Source: Dioscorea cayenensis subsp. rotundata
Taxonomy: Eukaryota; Streptophyta; Magnoliopsida; Dioscoreales; Dioscoreaceae
Direction: 5' to 3'
Length of the DNA stretch: 64,000 nt
Assembly: GCF_009730915.1 (NCBI RefSeq)
Contig: NC_052475.1
Location: 3,162,001 to 3,226,000 of the forward strand
Shown: positions 1-17,162 of the stretch, piece by piece
How the letters are laid out: each line of letters begins with the position of its first letter
Numbering within the stretch: position 1 is the stretch's first letter
The notes under the pieces: model-generated
Told to the model about the DNA's origin: nothing
Seen by the model: the letters and a program-made list of their open reading frames with translations, nothing else
The model's database searches: none
Made by a program: the position numbers and the translations under genes

Positions 1-639
1 ATTAAAAAAGAAAAGTTAACAAGTTAAGTTAATTAAAATGGAAAAACACACACATTGACCGCTAGCACCACAAGGACCATCACCGCATGCATCATCCCTT
101 GTGTTATATGGCATTTGAAAATGTATCAAATAACATGATCCAAAAGATTTGTTCAAGATAAAAAAACAAAAGAAATTTATAAGTATTAAGTAGTGAACCT
201 GTTTATGTATTAATCGATGTGAAACTAATTTTATTAAAAAATATGTTTAATGGAGGTTTGATTATAATGGAATTTGGGTTCACCCAGTTTTTATAGCAGG
301 TCTGGCTAATCCAATTTTAATGTATACAACTTTTATATTAGCAAATAAATATAAAAATTTTCTTACCTTCGACTCAAGTAAAAAGCTAGGGTTTACAAGT
401 GTTTTAAAAAAGAATTTTGTTAGCTAATTATCTCGTCCATTAATTTTTACTAATGACCCATTAATTCCTACTTAATCAACCATTTATTTATTTTATCATA
501 ACATAAAGGATAAAAATAATAAAAAAAGATAAAACAAAACAAAATAAACATAGAAAAAGTGTTCCAAGTTTTTTAGGACAAAATGAAGCAACGGTCTTCC
601 GTCCACCCCTAATTGGACTTGGTTTCACACTCTTGCCTA

Positions 640-658
640 CGTGTCAATTTCTAATTGG
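640..658 (-). promoter_or_regulatory. Candidate plant ER stress response element (CCAAT-N10-CACG)
   Basis: Read on the minus strand, this is CCAAT, ten bases, then CACG. That is the spacing known for the plant ERSE bound by NF-Y together with bZIP17/bZIP28. It lies about 660 bp upstream of the calreticulin-3 start. ER chaperone genes are classic targets of the unfolded protein response, so the location makes sense. The motif is short and could occur by chance. Confidence 0.45.
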
Positions 659-1276
659 CTATTGCCAACACAATCGATGCGATAATTTGTTCAGTTTTTT
701 TCCAAGTCAACGATGACTTCCATATCCTCCACCAACCGGATTTCAATTCCTCCAAACAAATAAATAACATATAATTAATTAATTTTAATATCTCTTTTTT
801 AAAATTTATAAATAATATATATTTTTTTATAACGTGGATAAACCACACCACATACATACTTTTTATTACTATATTACAACTATATTTAAAAAAAATTTGA
901 ACTCTTAATACCAAAAGTGTTAATTTAGTAGCATAATATAAAAAAAAACCTAAAATTGATTTTTCACACGCCCGCTCTCACGTGTGATTTATCTATATGG
1001 AATAATAATAAATAATAATAATAATAAAATAAATAAATAAATAAATAAATTCCATTTAAACAAAATAAGGGACTTATCTGTAATTATATCTTTTTCTAAT
1101 ACGAAGACTTTTCATATGACTATGGCCGTGATGGGGAATCCAAGAGTTCCCAAAATACTCCTATACGTACACATAAATTACATAAATGCCACTGAATAGA
1201 AATTAATTAAATAAAAGAATAAGGGTATTAATGTAATTTAGAGTATGTTCAAGGACTTTTTCATGGTGGTCCTTTT

Positions 1277-1282
1277 TATAAA
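1277..1282 (+). promoter_or_regulatory. Possible TATA box of the calreticulin gene
   Basis: TATAAA lies 38 bp before the ATG at 1320. If used at normal spacing it would leave a leader of only about 10 nt, so it may not be the real core promoter. Confidence 0.3.
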
Positions 1283-1319
1283 GTGTGAGAGCATTGAGCT
1301 TCACTATGGGTAGCCGGAG

Positions 1320-7084
<5,765 letters not shown>

Positions 7085-7616
7085 GAAGACGCCTTCGACG
7101 ACTTCCGGCAATCAAAAATGGCTTCGAAGTTCATCATCATCCAAGGGGCAATAAAGAATTTCATCATATATTGTGTTCATTTATGCTCTCCATTGTACCA
7201 TGAATTGCAAGAAACTTGCAGCTTTTATTTCTGTCTCAAGAAACGCTTTAGAACAAACAAACCTTTTGTTGTATTATTGTATTGTGTCATTGTGAACTAC
7301 ACAGTGCTGATCTCGAGGCAAGGATTTTTTTAAAAAAAATTTAAAACTATTCATTAAACATTAATTTAACTGCACTGATGCTGATAGTTATTTAAGATAA
7401 CATTTTTCCACATTAAATAAATAAATAAATAAATTATCCGAATAAAAATATAAAAAAAAATAAAAAAATAAAAATTAATGAATATTAACCAGAGAAGAAC
7501 ATCGTGATCTCCAAACACACTCGAAAGACAAGGCCACGCTTTTCTTGGAATCCATTTCGCTTTCGTTTAGGGTTTCATTTCCATTCCTCTCTTGAGAGCT
7601 TCGAGATTCATCGTCA
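7085..7616. other. Spacer between calreticulin and bZIP genes
   Basis: This holds the calreticulin 3' UTR, an AT-rich block with AAAT repeats near 7418-7435, and the promoter and leader of the bZIP gene. No coding feature was seen. Confidence 0.5.
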
Positions 7617-9361
7617 ATGGAGATTGAGGGGCCTCAGGAGGATGAATCCAGCTTCAGCCATGAGATCACCACCATGCCTGACCACCCTCCGAGGCGCGGC
7701 GTCGGTCACCGGCGAGCGCAGTCGGAGATCCTTGGCCTCCCGGATGATATCAGCTTCGATAGCGATCTTGGCGTGGTTGGCTCCGCCGCTGAAGGCGGTG
7801 GCCCTTCGCTCTCCGACGAGGCAGATGAGGACTTGCTCAGCGGGGATATGCTTGAATCTTCGCCGGGGGTGATGTCTGGGATGGGCATTGCCGGTGGGGA
7901 GGGTTTGGGTTCGAGTTGGATGGAGAGACCGAGGATTAGGCATCAGCATAGCCAGTCTATGGATGGATCGACAACGGCCAAGCCGGAGACGTTGGGAAAT
8001 GAGGGGATGAGTCCTGCGGAGGCGAAGAAAGCCATGGCGGCTGCGAAGCTTCAAGATCTTGCCGCCATTGATCCGAAGCGCGCCAAGAGGTTTTGTTTCT
8101 TTTCAAAGTTGGATTTTAAGTTGCATGAGTTCACTGTTTTTTATTGGGGCTTTTAGACTATATCAATACAACAAGGGAGGAATGCTGAGAATGAATTAAT
8201 CTTCTCTCTTGGTTAATTATCAGTTGAAAAAAAACTGTTTTTAATTAATTTGAAAGTTGTTTGGCTACTATTGGTTTATGGAAAATAGGAAGTTTGATTT
8301 CTTTTTTATGAATTATATATGATTTTTGTGAATTATATGTGAAAACAAATAGTGTCCATCCTATAAGCTATGTGTTTGGCATTCTTTTAGTATATAACTG
8401 TATGAAAGACATCTGAGATTTTGTTTGAAAGATGTTTAGATTCTTTTCAAGAATACTGTACATAGATTTATCAATAAGCTTGCTTGGAATGTCATTATTA
8501 GGGACAATTGTTATGCCTGCACCTATATGTCTGAAGGTGAATATCAAATGAATGCTGCTTTTGCTTGCAAAGTAAGCAAATGAGCACCCCCTAGGCTGCT
8601 TTCATCAGGAATAATTTAGGTGGGTGGTGAGAATGGTGTTGTGTTGAATGATAATTATCGGGGATAATAGCTTGAGAGCATTTCTTGATGATTGGTGCCT
8701 TTTCTTTCCAGGAGTGACAGCAGTTTAATTATGAAATTTCACATGGTAACGAATCCTTGGAGGTTTAGATTACATGGTGAAGGGGTCTTCATGATAGAAA
8801 CTATGGTAGCATATCTAAGAAATATGAAGAGAAACTATAAAATGATCGTGAGAACTTTATGCTAATTTTGTTTTTGATCTGAGATTGCCCTCGAGAGTAG
8901 AATTTGGCTAGATTTAGAGCTTTAAGTCTTTAGTGGGTTAATGTCCATCAACAGGTAATCATTTGTTGAGCGTTTATCAATAGTCAATCATCAAAACAGT
9001 ATAGCTATGATCACCTCTTTGGCAAAACTGTTTTTTGACCAAATCAACACTGTACTCTAGTTTTTGTTATCAAATTTATAGGCCTTTCTTATTATTTCAC
9101 TTTTGACCTTTTTGGTTTCTTGTTGGTTTCAGTAAACTCAGTTTCTAATAGCTGGCCTATATAACTAGCTATCTGTTGGCACTTGATAGGATATGGGCAA
9201 ATAGGCAATCAGCTGCAAGATCGAAAGAAAGAAAGATGCGTTACATTGCAGAGCTTGAGCGCAAAGTGCAAGCCCTGCAAACAGAATCAACCACAATGTC
9301 AGCTCAATTGGTTATGTTACAGGTATGTCTTTTATTTTATTTATTTTCATTTTTATTTTTA

Positions 9362-9393
<32 letters not shown>

Positions 9394-11222
9394 AACGTAT
9401 AAAAAAGGCCAAAGCTAGGTCTTTTCTGTGTTACACTAACTAAAATTTTATTGTTTGAATCTCTTGAACTGTGATTTTATGCATATTGAATAGAGACCTT
9501 GATTCCTATGCGACTGCATTCAGACTTTTGGTTGTTGAGTGACTCAGGGAAGGGTTTTTCATTCCTTAGATTACTTTGGAGTGATGATGTCATTATTCCT
9601 ATGTCTCTTCATTGCCAGGTGAGACAGCTAAGCTAATAAACTCTTCTACTTCAGACATAAAATTCTTCTTGGTCCATACTAATTATTAATCATCCGTCTT
9701 CATCATGTTCACTTTTGAAAATTAATAATGTTGGGAAACAATAACCTAAGCATTGTCTTGCAATCTTCTACTGGGGACCCTAGAGCATAATTTGTTTTAG
9801 AAAGCTTTATGAAAGTGATGGATGATATTTTATTACTGGTTGTCTGCCTGTTTGTATCTCTACAACCTCAAAAGGGGTCTTACTGCAGAACCTTCCTTTG
9901 CAGATCTATTAGTTGAAGTTTGTACCACTATGAATAACCTAAAAAATATCTCTGGAGTAGAAGAGTTTAACCAAAGGGTTAATAGATTTTCTGTTATAGG
10001 GATGGAGATCGTCTTGAAATGTATTACAAACCAAATGAAAGCAAATAATCAATCATCAATTAGGAGGTAAAGAATGTCAAGTGAAACTGGATAAAACTGG
10101 ATAAAAGCCATTTGAACTTAGAGAAAATGCAGTACTCAAGTAACATTCTTATTGCCATTTCCGTTTCTCTTTGGATATGCCATCTTGTTCCTTTTGTATG
10201 CTTTTTCATGCATTTTGGGGCATACACTTGTTAGCATTGGGAATTATCTATTTGCTAGGAACAAGCTACTTGCTTGCCTAATTGACTTGATCATTCACAT
10301 GGCAGAGAGATCATAACAGCCTGATGGTTCAAAATAATGAACTGAAGCTGCATGTGCAGAGCATGGAACAACAGGTTCTGCTTCAGGATGGTGAGGATTT
10401 ACATTAACAGCTAATATAGATTTTGCACCATTTACTGTAACCTTTCAATGACAAAATTCTTTGATCATGACTGTACAGAAAAGGTTTTCTTATTCTACTC
10501 TTTGATATATCTTACCATAATCATGGTTTTAGCTAAAATAAATCCAAGTGTGTTTGGTTATTAGGTTGTGCAGCTTGTGCTTAGTTTGTCTGATGGAGTT
10601 TGGCTGGTCCTCCGAGACTGAAGTATAGTGTTATTTTCTTTGGATCTCTTCTGAACTTTCTCTAAGCTTTAGCAACTAATGAAGTAAAATTTTACTTGCT
10701 TAGCGTGCTCTTATTTGCATTTGGATCTATTGTGAACTTTCTCTGAACTTTAGCAAAAAATGACATTCTTGATCACGCCTTTCTATCAATAAATATTTCC
10801 AGACTCACAAGTTCTTTTATTTGCTCTACTGAAATAGTGTTATCCTCTCTTGCTGTCTTCGTGCAGGGCAAAACAATTTGATCAGAGAGGAGATTCAACG
10901 ACTGAAAGTGGCAACTGGCCAGGTGTTACCAAATAGCAGCGGGCAAGCAATGAACTACGGTCCATCCTCTTTTGGTGCCAATCAGCAACTATACAATCAC
11001 AATCGCTCAATGCAATCCCTTTTAGCCGCCCAGCAACTGCAGCAACTCCATCTTCATTCACAGCATCAGCAGCAGCTACGGCCAACCCAGCATCAAGACC
11101 ATCAACCACAACAACAATCTGACCATAGAGCTGAGAATGAAAAGGGTGAGGAAACTTTGCACTCAAAGGGTATGTACATGGGACAGCAGCAGCACTCCGG
11201 AGGAATGAATCTAGGGAGGTAA
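7617..11222 (+). CDS. Group I bZIP transcription factor (VIP1/bZIP18/PosF21-like)
   Basis: Exons: 7617-8089, 9190-9322, 10306-10390, 10867-11222, giving 348 residues. The bZIP basic region at 162-170 is NRQSAARSK. Lys replaces the usual Arg at the end of N-x7-R/K, which is diagnostic of plant group I bZIPs. A long leucine zipper coiled coil continues through exons 2-4 (about 174-245). The N-terminus holds the conserved group I element HRRAQSEI (Ser36), and a second [10 protein letters not shown] element precedes the bZIP. In this family such Ser sites bind 14-3-3 proteins and control nuclear entry. The C-terminal 100 residues are Gln/His-rich, typical of an activation domain. The intron that splits the Arg just before the basic region is at the position usual for the group. 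Nuclear, DNA-binding as a dimer. The family is certain; the exact orthologue is not. Confidence 0.92.
9368..9393 (+). repeat. (GT)n microsatellite in bZIP intron 2
   Basis: About 13 GT units start 46 bp after the exon 2 donor site. Confidence 0.9.
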
Positions 11223-11930
11223 ACACTGGTCGAAAACCAAGTCAACTTACCCTACTTGACTGGGCCATGCATAGAGGTCGTATGCCAAACACTACATGTT
11301 GCTTACTCTTTGTTAATAGTAGAACATGTAGATGAAGCAGAGTTCTGTCTTTGAAAATTGCTTCTCTCCAACTGGCCCTGTTAATTATCTCCATTATTAG
11401 GATGCTGATGTTAGATGAGTTCAAGCATATAAGGAAGGTATCTTTCTGAATGTTTTCTATGTTTGACAATGCAAGAGTAATCTAAAGGCTTATTGGTTTG
11501 ACCACTCAATGGATATGCTACAATTGTTCCTCTGGGTATTCATTGTCTATATTTCTGTTTCTACTTGAAAGAACAAACAGAAAGATTGTGCAACCTGTGG
11601 AGCTTGTGACTTGAAGATATCATGACAAAAAAATTGATACAAAAAGTAAGTGATTTATAGTGTTAATAGGAAGCTTTTTTCATGAATAGACATTAGGCCC
11701 TTGTGTGGGCTGAAGGCCGAAGGTGTGTGAGATGTTCCGATCACGATCAATGTTGCTCTTGTGTGTGGAATTGAAAGCCGGAACAGCCTTTTTTTATCTC
11801 GCCTGAACGAGGATGCTTGAAAAGTTTCGAAAGTTATGACAGCCCCATTGAGTCCTTCAGTCTTTGGAGGGAACTGAACCAATGGCAAGAAAAACAAATA
11901 CCAATCAGGTGGTTGTTTCAAGCAGAACGG
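11223..11930. other. Convergent 3' regions of the bZIP gene and the minus-strand gene
   Basis: Two genes converge here. The stretch should hold both 3' UTRs. Open frames in it are short and overlap on both strands, with no recognisable domain. Confidence 0.5.
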
Positions 11931-14900
11931 TTAAAATTTTAAAAATTGCTTCCTATACCTCATCGGAAAATTTGGCAATAATTCTTCTACAACTTGGAAA
12001 AGTATCAGAGGCCCTTTATCGCCATTGGGAGCACAGAAGTGATCTTCTGTATCAGACCCTGATTGTGCAAGACCGATCAAAGGCATGCTAAGAAAGCACT
12101 GAACAAACGAACGCAGAATTAACAAAGAGTGGTTTATTTTAGTTTTACCTCGGAGATCTACAGGATGTGATGGTTCACCTCTAAGATAAGATCTTGTTAT
12201 TGCATCTGTCTGTCTACCTTCAAGCTGCATAATTTTATCGAGCCAGTGACCAATGACTTTGTGATACAACAAGCTGGTCTCGTCACAGATATCTTGGATC
12301 AACTGATAAGTATTTTGACCATGTTCTACCAACTTGGAAGAAGCAATTACGACATTTGTATCTGCATCCTGATCAAGATTAGTTTGATTGATATTTTTTT
12401 GGCTATCGGTAGCAGCTCCCTGATCCATATTACTGGTGCGACGAGAGAATGATTCCCCAGTGGCCTCGAGTTCATTGTTTGTGATAGAATCACAAACATG
12501 TTGGTGATTCAATTCATCATTATAGGAATAATAGTCTCTATCAGACAATACAAAATCATTATTCCCACTTTGGTCGTCACTTTCCATCTCTTCTGCCGAA
12601 TCTTCATGGGTAGCAGTTTCAGGAAGTATGTCCAAGAAAAACTGTTTAAGCTGACAGCTCACATTAAGTACACATTCTATCTCATCTTCCTTTGCCTCTT
12701 TTGAAATCAAGCAAGCTTGGCGTCGTGACCTCCTATTTATCATAATTAGAATCCCGTGAGCTTCCACTGAGAGCTCTGTTTCATCACATTCAAACAAGTA
12801 CTCCATCAGATACTTGGTTAGTGTTGTCCTGAAAGTCTTCCAAGGGATTTCTGCTTTTGGATCTATCAAAGATTGCAAAGCTTTTAGTTCAGAATGTTTA
12901 ACCTTTTGAAGAGACCAAAGAGCTCTTAGAATATCATTCTGCAACTCCATTGTCTTTGGTATGAAGGGGAAAAATTCAGATATCATGATATCTGTACAAC
13001 CAGATTCATATTTGAGAAACAGAAGCATGACCGACAGTGCTTTTGCCAATGGTTTTGGTAGGTCCATGCCTTTCTTGAGTTTCGACATCATTTGGTCACA
13101 TCTCTTCCTGATTCGATCTTTGAACAACTCTTTTTTGCAAGAAATGGATACAGTAGGCGGGAATTGAGGGGCTGCTTTAATTCCCTTGAGCTTTCTGTTC
13201 ATCGCAAGTAAAGTCTGGATGGGCATTTCGTGAAGTCGATCCAATAGATTCTGAATGGACTTCTGAAGAGATTCACAGAAAGGTGTGCAAAGTGTCAATT
13301 GTTTCTCCCGAAAGTTATCTGGCTTCTGGAATATTTGTGAGAGCGTATTCAGTAGGGCAATGCGGCCACACAAATCTGATTCTGCAATTGTCTTTGGAAG
13401 ATATTCTTTTATAATCTTTTTCATCTGTTGACGAGTCCTGTCGAAAACTGACCTTGCTAGATGTTACAGTATTCGCTATAACAAGAAGTGCAGTGTTGTT
13501 CAAATCATCCATAATTGAATAGAAGGTCTTAAAAAATTGTGCCGTATTTTCCACATAAGTTCGCATTTGATGCTTGTCAAAATGTGCCAAATAATCCTGA
13601 ACTACATGGTATTTCCCTTGAGTGAATGATCCAAAACTTTTCTCTATTTTAGTTTTCACTGTCTCAAAGGAAACCTGAAAAGGTGCAACGATAAGTAATA
13701 AATTATGCTCAATAAATTCTGTTTCAAGCACAAAATAAGAAAGTGCGTCATATGCAACCTCAATTGAGTTTTTTTACTTAAATTTTAAGAAATTAGAAGG
13801 GGAAAAGAGAAAACTACTTGATGAACCAACTCAGCAACTTGTTTGTGATCTGATTTATTGAACTTTCAAAAGTTGATAATATAAACAATGGAACATATTG
13901 AAAGCATAAACAAGATGAACAAGTGCATTCTCTAATGCAAATCAAGTCCTTGACAACCACATCAAAACAAGGCACTATCTTTGATCTTGCACTTAAATTG
14001 ACCATTTTAAAAGGCACTGTGTTCTCAAATGAATTGAAGACCATAAGAAATCTTTTTTCCTTTAGCAGTTCGGGTATGAAAAAGCTTATTTACCCTTCAT
14101 ATGGAATGAAACATGTTGTACTCATCATAAATGCCAAAGACGAAGAGAAGATGTAAACAAACCAAATAGATGGCTTGAAGAAAAAATTACCTCGTCTCTC
14201 CTTACAAGTGATTCTGGCAAGAACCTACACCAACAATAAAAAAAGAAATTCATCATTTACCTTTAAATTAGACTCTCAACAAACTATGAAGGGTCATCAT
14301 TTTATTAGACAAAAGCCAATTATAGTCCTTGTAATTTACCTGACAAAATGTTTAATACAGTACATGTGCTTTGCTTTTAGGCCCATTTTTATCTTGCGCC
14401 CACTTTACACCGTATCAACATCTTATAAATTATTCTAAAATATTAAAAGATCTATTTTTAAAACAATTTATGAGATGCTAACATAGAAAAATCCAACCAA
14501 TTGGATAGGCCACACCAGGCATAAATTCGACTTTTACAGGGGAAAGAATAATCATATACTCAAATCATATGCCAAATGGCAGTCATGGGAACTCCTAGAA
14601 CAAAAGACAAAATAAAAGAACCAAACTGAACATTTCGGATGTACAAAAATGGAAGTGAACATTGGGGCAAATTATATTTCATACTGCAGGGAAAAAAAAA
14701 TTCAAACCTCTTACTTGGTTGCCAAAAATTTTGGTCTTTTGACTCTCTTGCGAGCATCTTCAGACATTGGCGTGCTCGGAAATCCCATCAGCCACCTGTA
14801 AAGAATTCAATCTCCAACCTCACATTTTGCAGACCATGAACAACATTATTGAATAAATATCATCATCAGAACTCCATCTGTCATAACACTACTAAGCTGG

Positions 14901-15946
14901 TGCTACTGTCGTCATTTTTTCCAATAATTTCCCATGAATACTAAATCATGACAAGCTAAAGATCCAAATTCCAGCATCTAATCAAGAAAACCAGAAATCA
15001 AACAATTGCCTAGCTTCTATAACTTTTGTGATGCTTTTGACAATTCAATTCAATTATTCTGGTCATGAATGCACTGAGTTGGTGATATTAGCATCATTTT
15101 TTCCAGTAATGTTCACAAATACTAAATTATGACAAGCTAAAAATCCAACTTTCAGCAAACAAATCATGAAAATCCAAAATCAAACTACTTCCAAGAACTT
15201 TTGCCATAATTTCACTAATTCAAGTCTTCTGGCGATGGGTAGCATAACAACACTGAGCTGGTGTTTATTAGCATGATTTTTTACCACTGATTTTCCCCAA
15301 ATACTAAACCATGGCAAGCTAAAGTGTCAAATTTCATCAATAAATCATGAAAAACAGAAAGCAAGTATTTGCCAAGATGCTAAATTTTGCCATATTTTCA
15401 GCAATTCAATTCAATTCCTCCGGCCATGAATAGCATAACAACACTGAGCTTGCACAATTGGCATCACATCTTCCACTAATTCTTCATAAATACAAAATCA
15501 CAAGATGTTTAGTACCCAATTTTTAGCAACAAATCATGAAACCAGAAATCAAACAATTACCAAGATTCTACCTCCAAATTTGCAAGAACAATAGAAGACC
15601 AAATAATCACCAAGCTTCTAACTATTGCCATATTTCCAGCAATTCAATTCAATTCAATTCCTCTGCCCATCAATAGCATAACAACATTGAGCTTCCACAA
15701 TTAGCATAACATCTTCCACCAATTCTTCATCAATACTAAATCTCAAGAACTTAAGTATCCAATTCATAGCAAACAAATCATAAAAACAGAAATCAAACAA
15801 TTAACAAGATTCCATCATTTTGCCATATTTTCAAGAACAATAGAGAACCAAAATCACAAAAGAATTAAATACCTTCGCTTCTTATGGACCAGCTCCTCTT
15901 GATGCCAGAGTACAGACCACAAATCCTTCGCATCTTTCAAAGTCAT
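11931..15946 (-). CDS. Unrecognised conserved-looking protein, one frameshift
   Basis: Minus-strand exons: 15946-15873, 14795-14715, 14224-14191, then a large exon from 13674 downward. All three introns are GT-AG and join in phase. The start Met at 15946 is chosen because a good donor and acceptor pair (GTGAGC near 16059, AG near 15970) suggests the sequence before it is leader. The large exon breaks near 13455-13470: one frame reads up to there, and a frame shifted by one base then continues smoothly to 11931. A splice site at 12149 would give an earlier stop and a slightly shorter tail. About 640 residues: a basic segment near 36-50 (ARKRVKRPK), a long helical region, then an acidic Ser/Asp-rich stretch (EEMESDDQ). 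No membrane segment. I do not recognise a family, so no function is assigned. Confidence 0.7.
14882..15845 (+). repeat. Intronic minisatellite, about five units of 180-240 bp
   Basis: In the first intron of the unrecognised gene a block recurs. Each unit has 'cactgagctggtg'-type sequence, a stretch reading 'aatactaaatcatgacaagctaaa', 'aaatcatgaaaaccagaaatcaaac', then 'caattcaattca'. Units begin near 14886, 15071, 15250, 15441 and 15685. The copies are diverged, so the array is not recent. Confidence 0.85.
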
Positions 15947-16147
15947 ATCCACCTCCGGATCAAAATAGCACTTCAAGAAAGCAAAATCAATCGTCAGACA
16001 AGATGAAAACGAGCAAAGGAGAACCAACCCAGCTCGCAAGGGATCAGCGCGCTCACCGTCCCAATAAGAGACTCCTCTCTCGGCATAGCTTCCTCTAATC
16101 ACTTCGCGAGAAGAGGATAGGAGAGGAGTTGAAGAGAGGGAGACCAA

Positions 16148-17117
16148 GGAGTGATGAATAGCCGCCGGCGAGGGAATCCGGCAACGGCGACGACGAGGAT
16201 AGCGGCGGGAATAGGGATACGAACGATTGCAAGACTACTACTGCTACTACGAGAGAGAGAAATAGAGAGAGAGAGAGAGAGAGAGAGCTTCTTTTAGGAA
16301 ATTGGACTAGATTTTTTTTTAAAGAAAAATTAATTAATTAATAATATTTAACTAAGTCTAATTGGTTTTAGTTTACGGTAACTAAGTAACTTTCATAAAC
16401 TAGAAAAGTATTACAGCAAATCAAAACAATTTGTCCTGATTTATTATCTCATAATTCTTTAAATAAAAGATATTATTTATGATTAAATGGCTTTGTAAAA
16501 AAAAATAAGGTTTTGTTTTCACTTCAAATTTTATGTTTTACTAATTACAGGATATTTATCTCATTGGACAGATAAATTTAAATCTCAACTCACACAAATA
16601 GAAGATATAATTAGTTATAGAATTTAATTCTTTATATGTTTATTTATAACATGTGATTTGTTTATATATACACATATAATAGTGTTAAACTTTAAAATTT
16701 TTTAAAAAAACTGATTTTAGTAACATAACCCTTTACCACTTGTACCAACCACCGTTGATTATGTTCATATGTGGTGACACAAGCAAATGCATTTTAAAGA
16801 TATTTTTAAATTTTATTTTTTAATTATTTTTATTTAGTCTTTGAAGTTTAATAGTGTTTTATTCCAATACTACAATTTTCATTAAGTTTTAATTTGACAT
16901 CATAATTAAAATATATTTATAGAATTAAATTAGTTGGCAGAAAATCACCCTCAACGGTTAATTTTTTGGTTTTTTTCTTCATAACATAAATTAAAAAAAA
17001 GAAAGACCTGATACCAACGAAGAGATTGGTCATTATTATGTACAATCACACATCAATAATGATTTACATGAAATAAAACAAAGATAATAAAGTATAAATT
17101 CTCATTAAATACATAGG
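16148..17117. other. Spacer with (GA)n tract, AT-rich
   Basis: This is the upstream region of the unrecognised minus-strand gene. A (GA)n run at 16251-16288 probably lies in its promoter or 5' leader. The remainder is AT-rich and I see nothing coding in it. Confidence 0.6.
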
Positions 17118-17125
17118 CTAGATGA

Positions 17126-17162
<37 letters not shown>

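Larger units (their letters stand above)
1..1319. other. AT-rich upstream spacer of the calreticulin gene
   Basis: There is no open frame of coding character here. The stretch holds short AT-rich runs, including AATA/AAAT tetranucleotide repeats near 1000-1050. A palindromic G-box CACGTG lies at 979-984. The only other site I would single out is the ER-stress-element match at 640-658, listed separately. Confidence 0.6.

Noticed and set aside
13425-13452. A 28-bp intron that would join the two frames of the unrecognised gene
   Set aside because: It has GT and AG ends and the right phase, but it is far below the size plants can splice. The shifted frame also reads sensible sequence through the supposed intron (ARSVFDRTRQQM).
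14882-15845. CRISPR-like array
   Set aside because: The repeats are 180-240 bp, diverged and have no spacers. It is an intronic minisatellite in a plant gene.
15854-16147. An N-terminal extension of the unrecognised gene starting at 16147
   Set aside because: Good splice signals inside it suggest an intron in the leader, and its sequence is Ser/Leu-rich without coding character.
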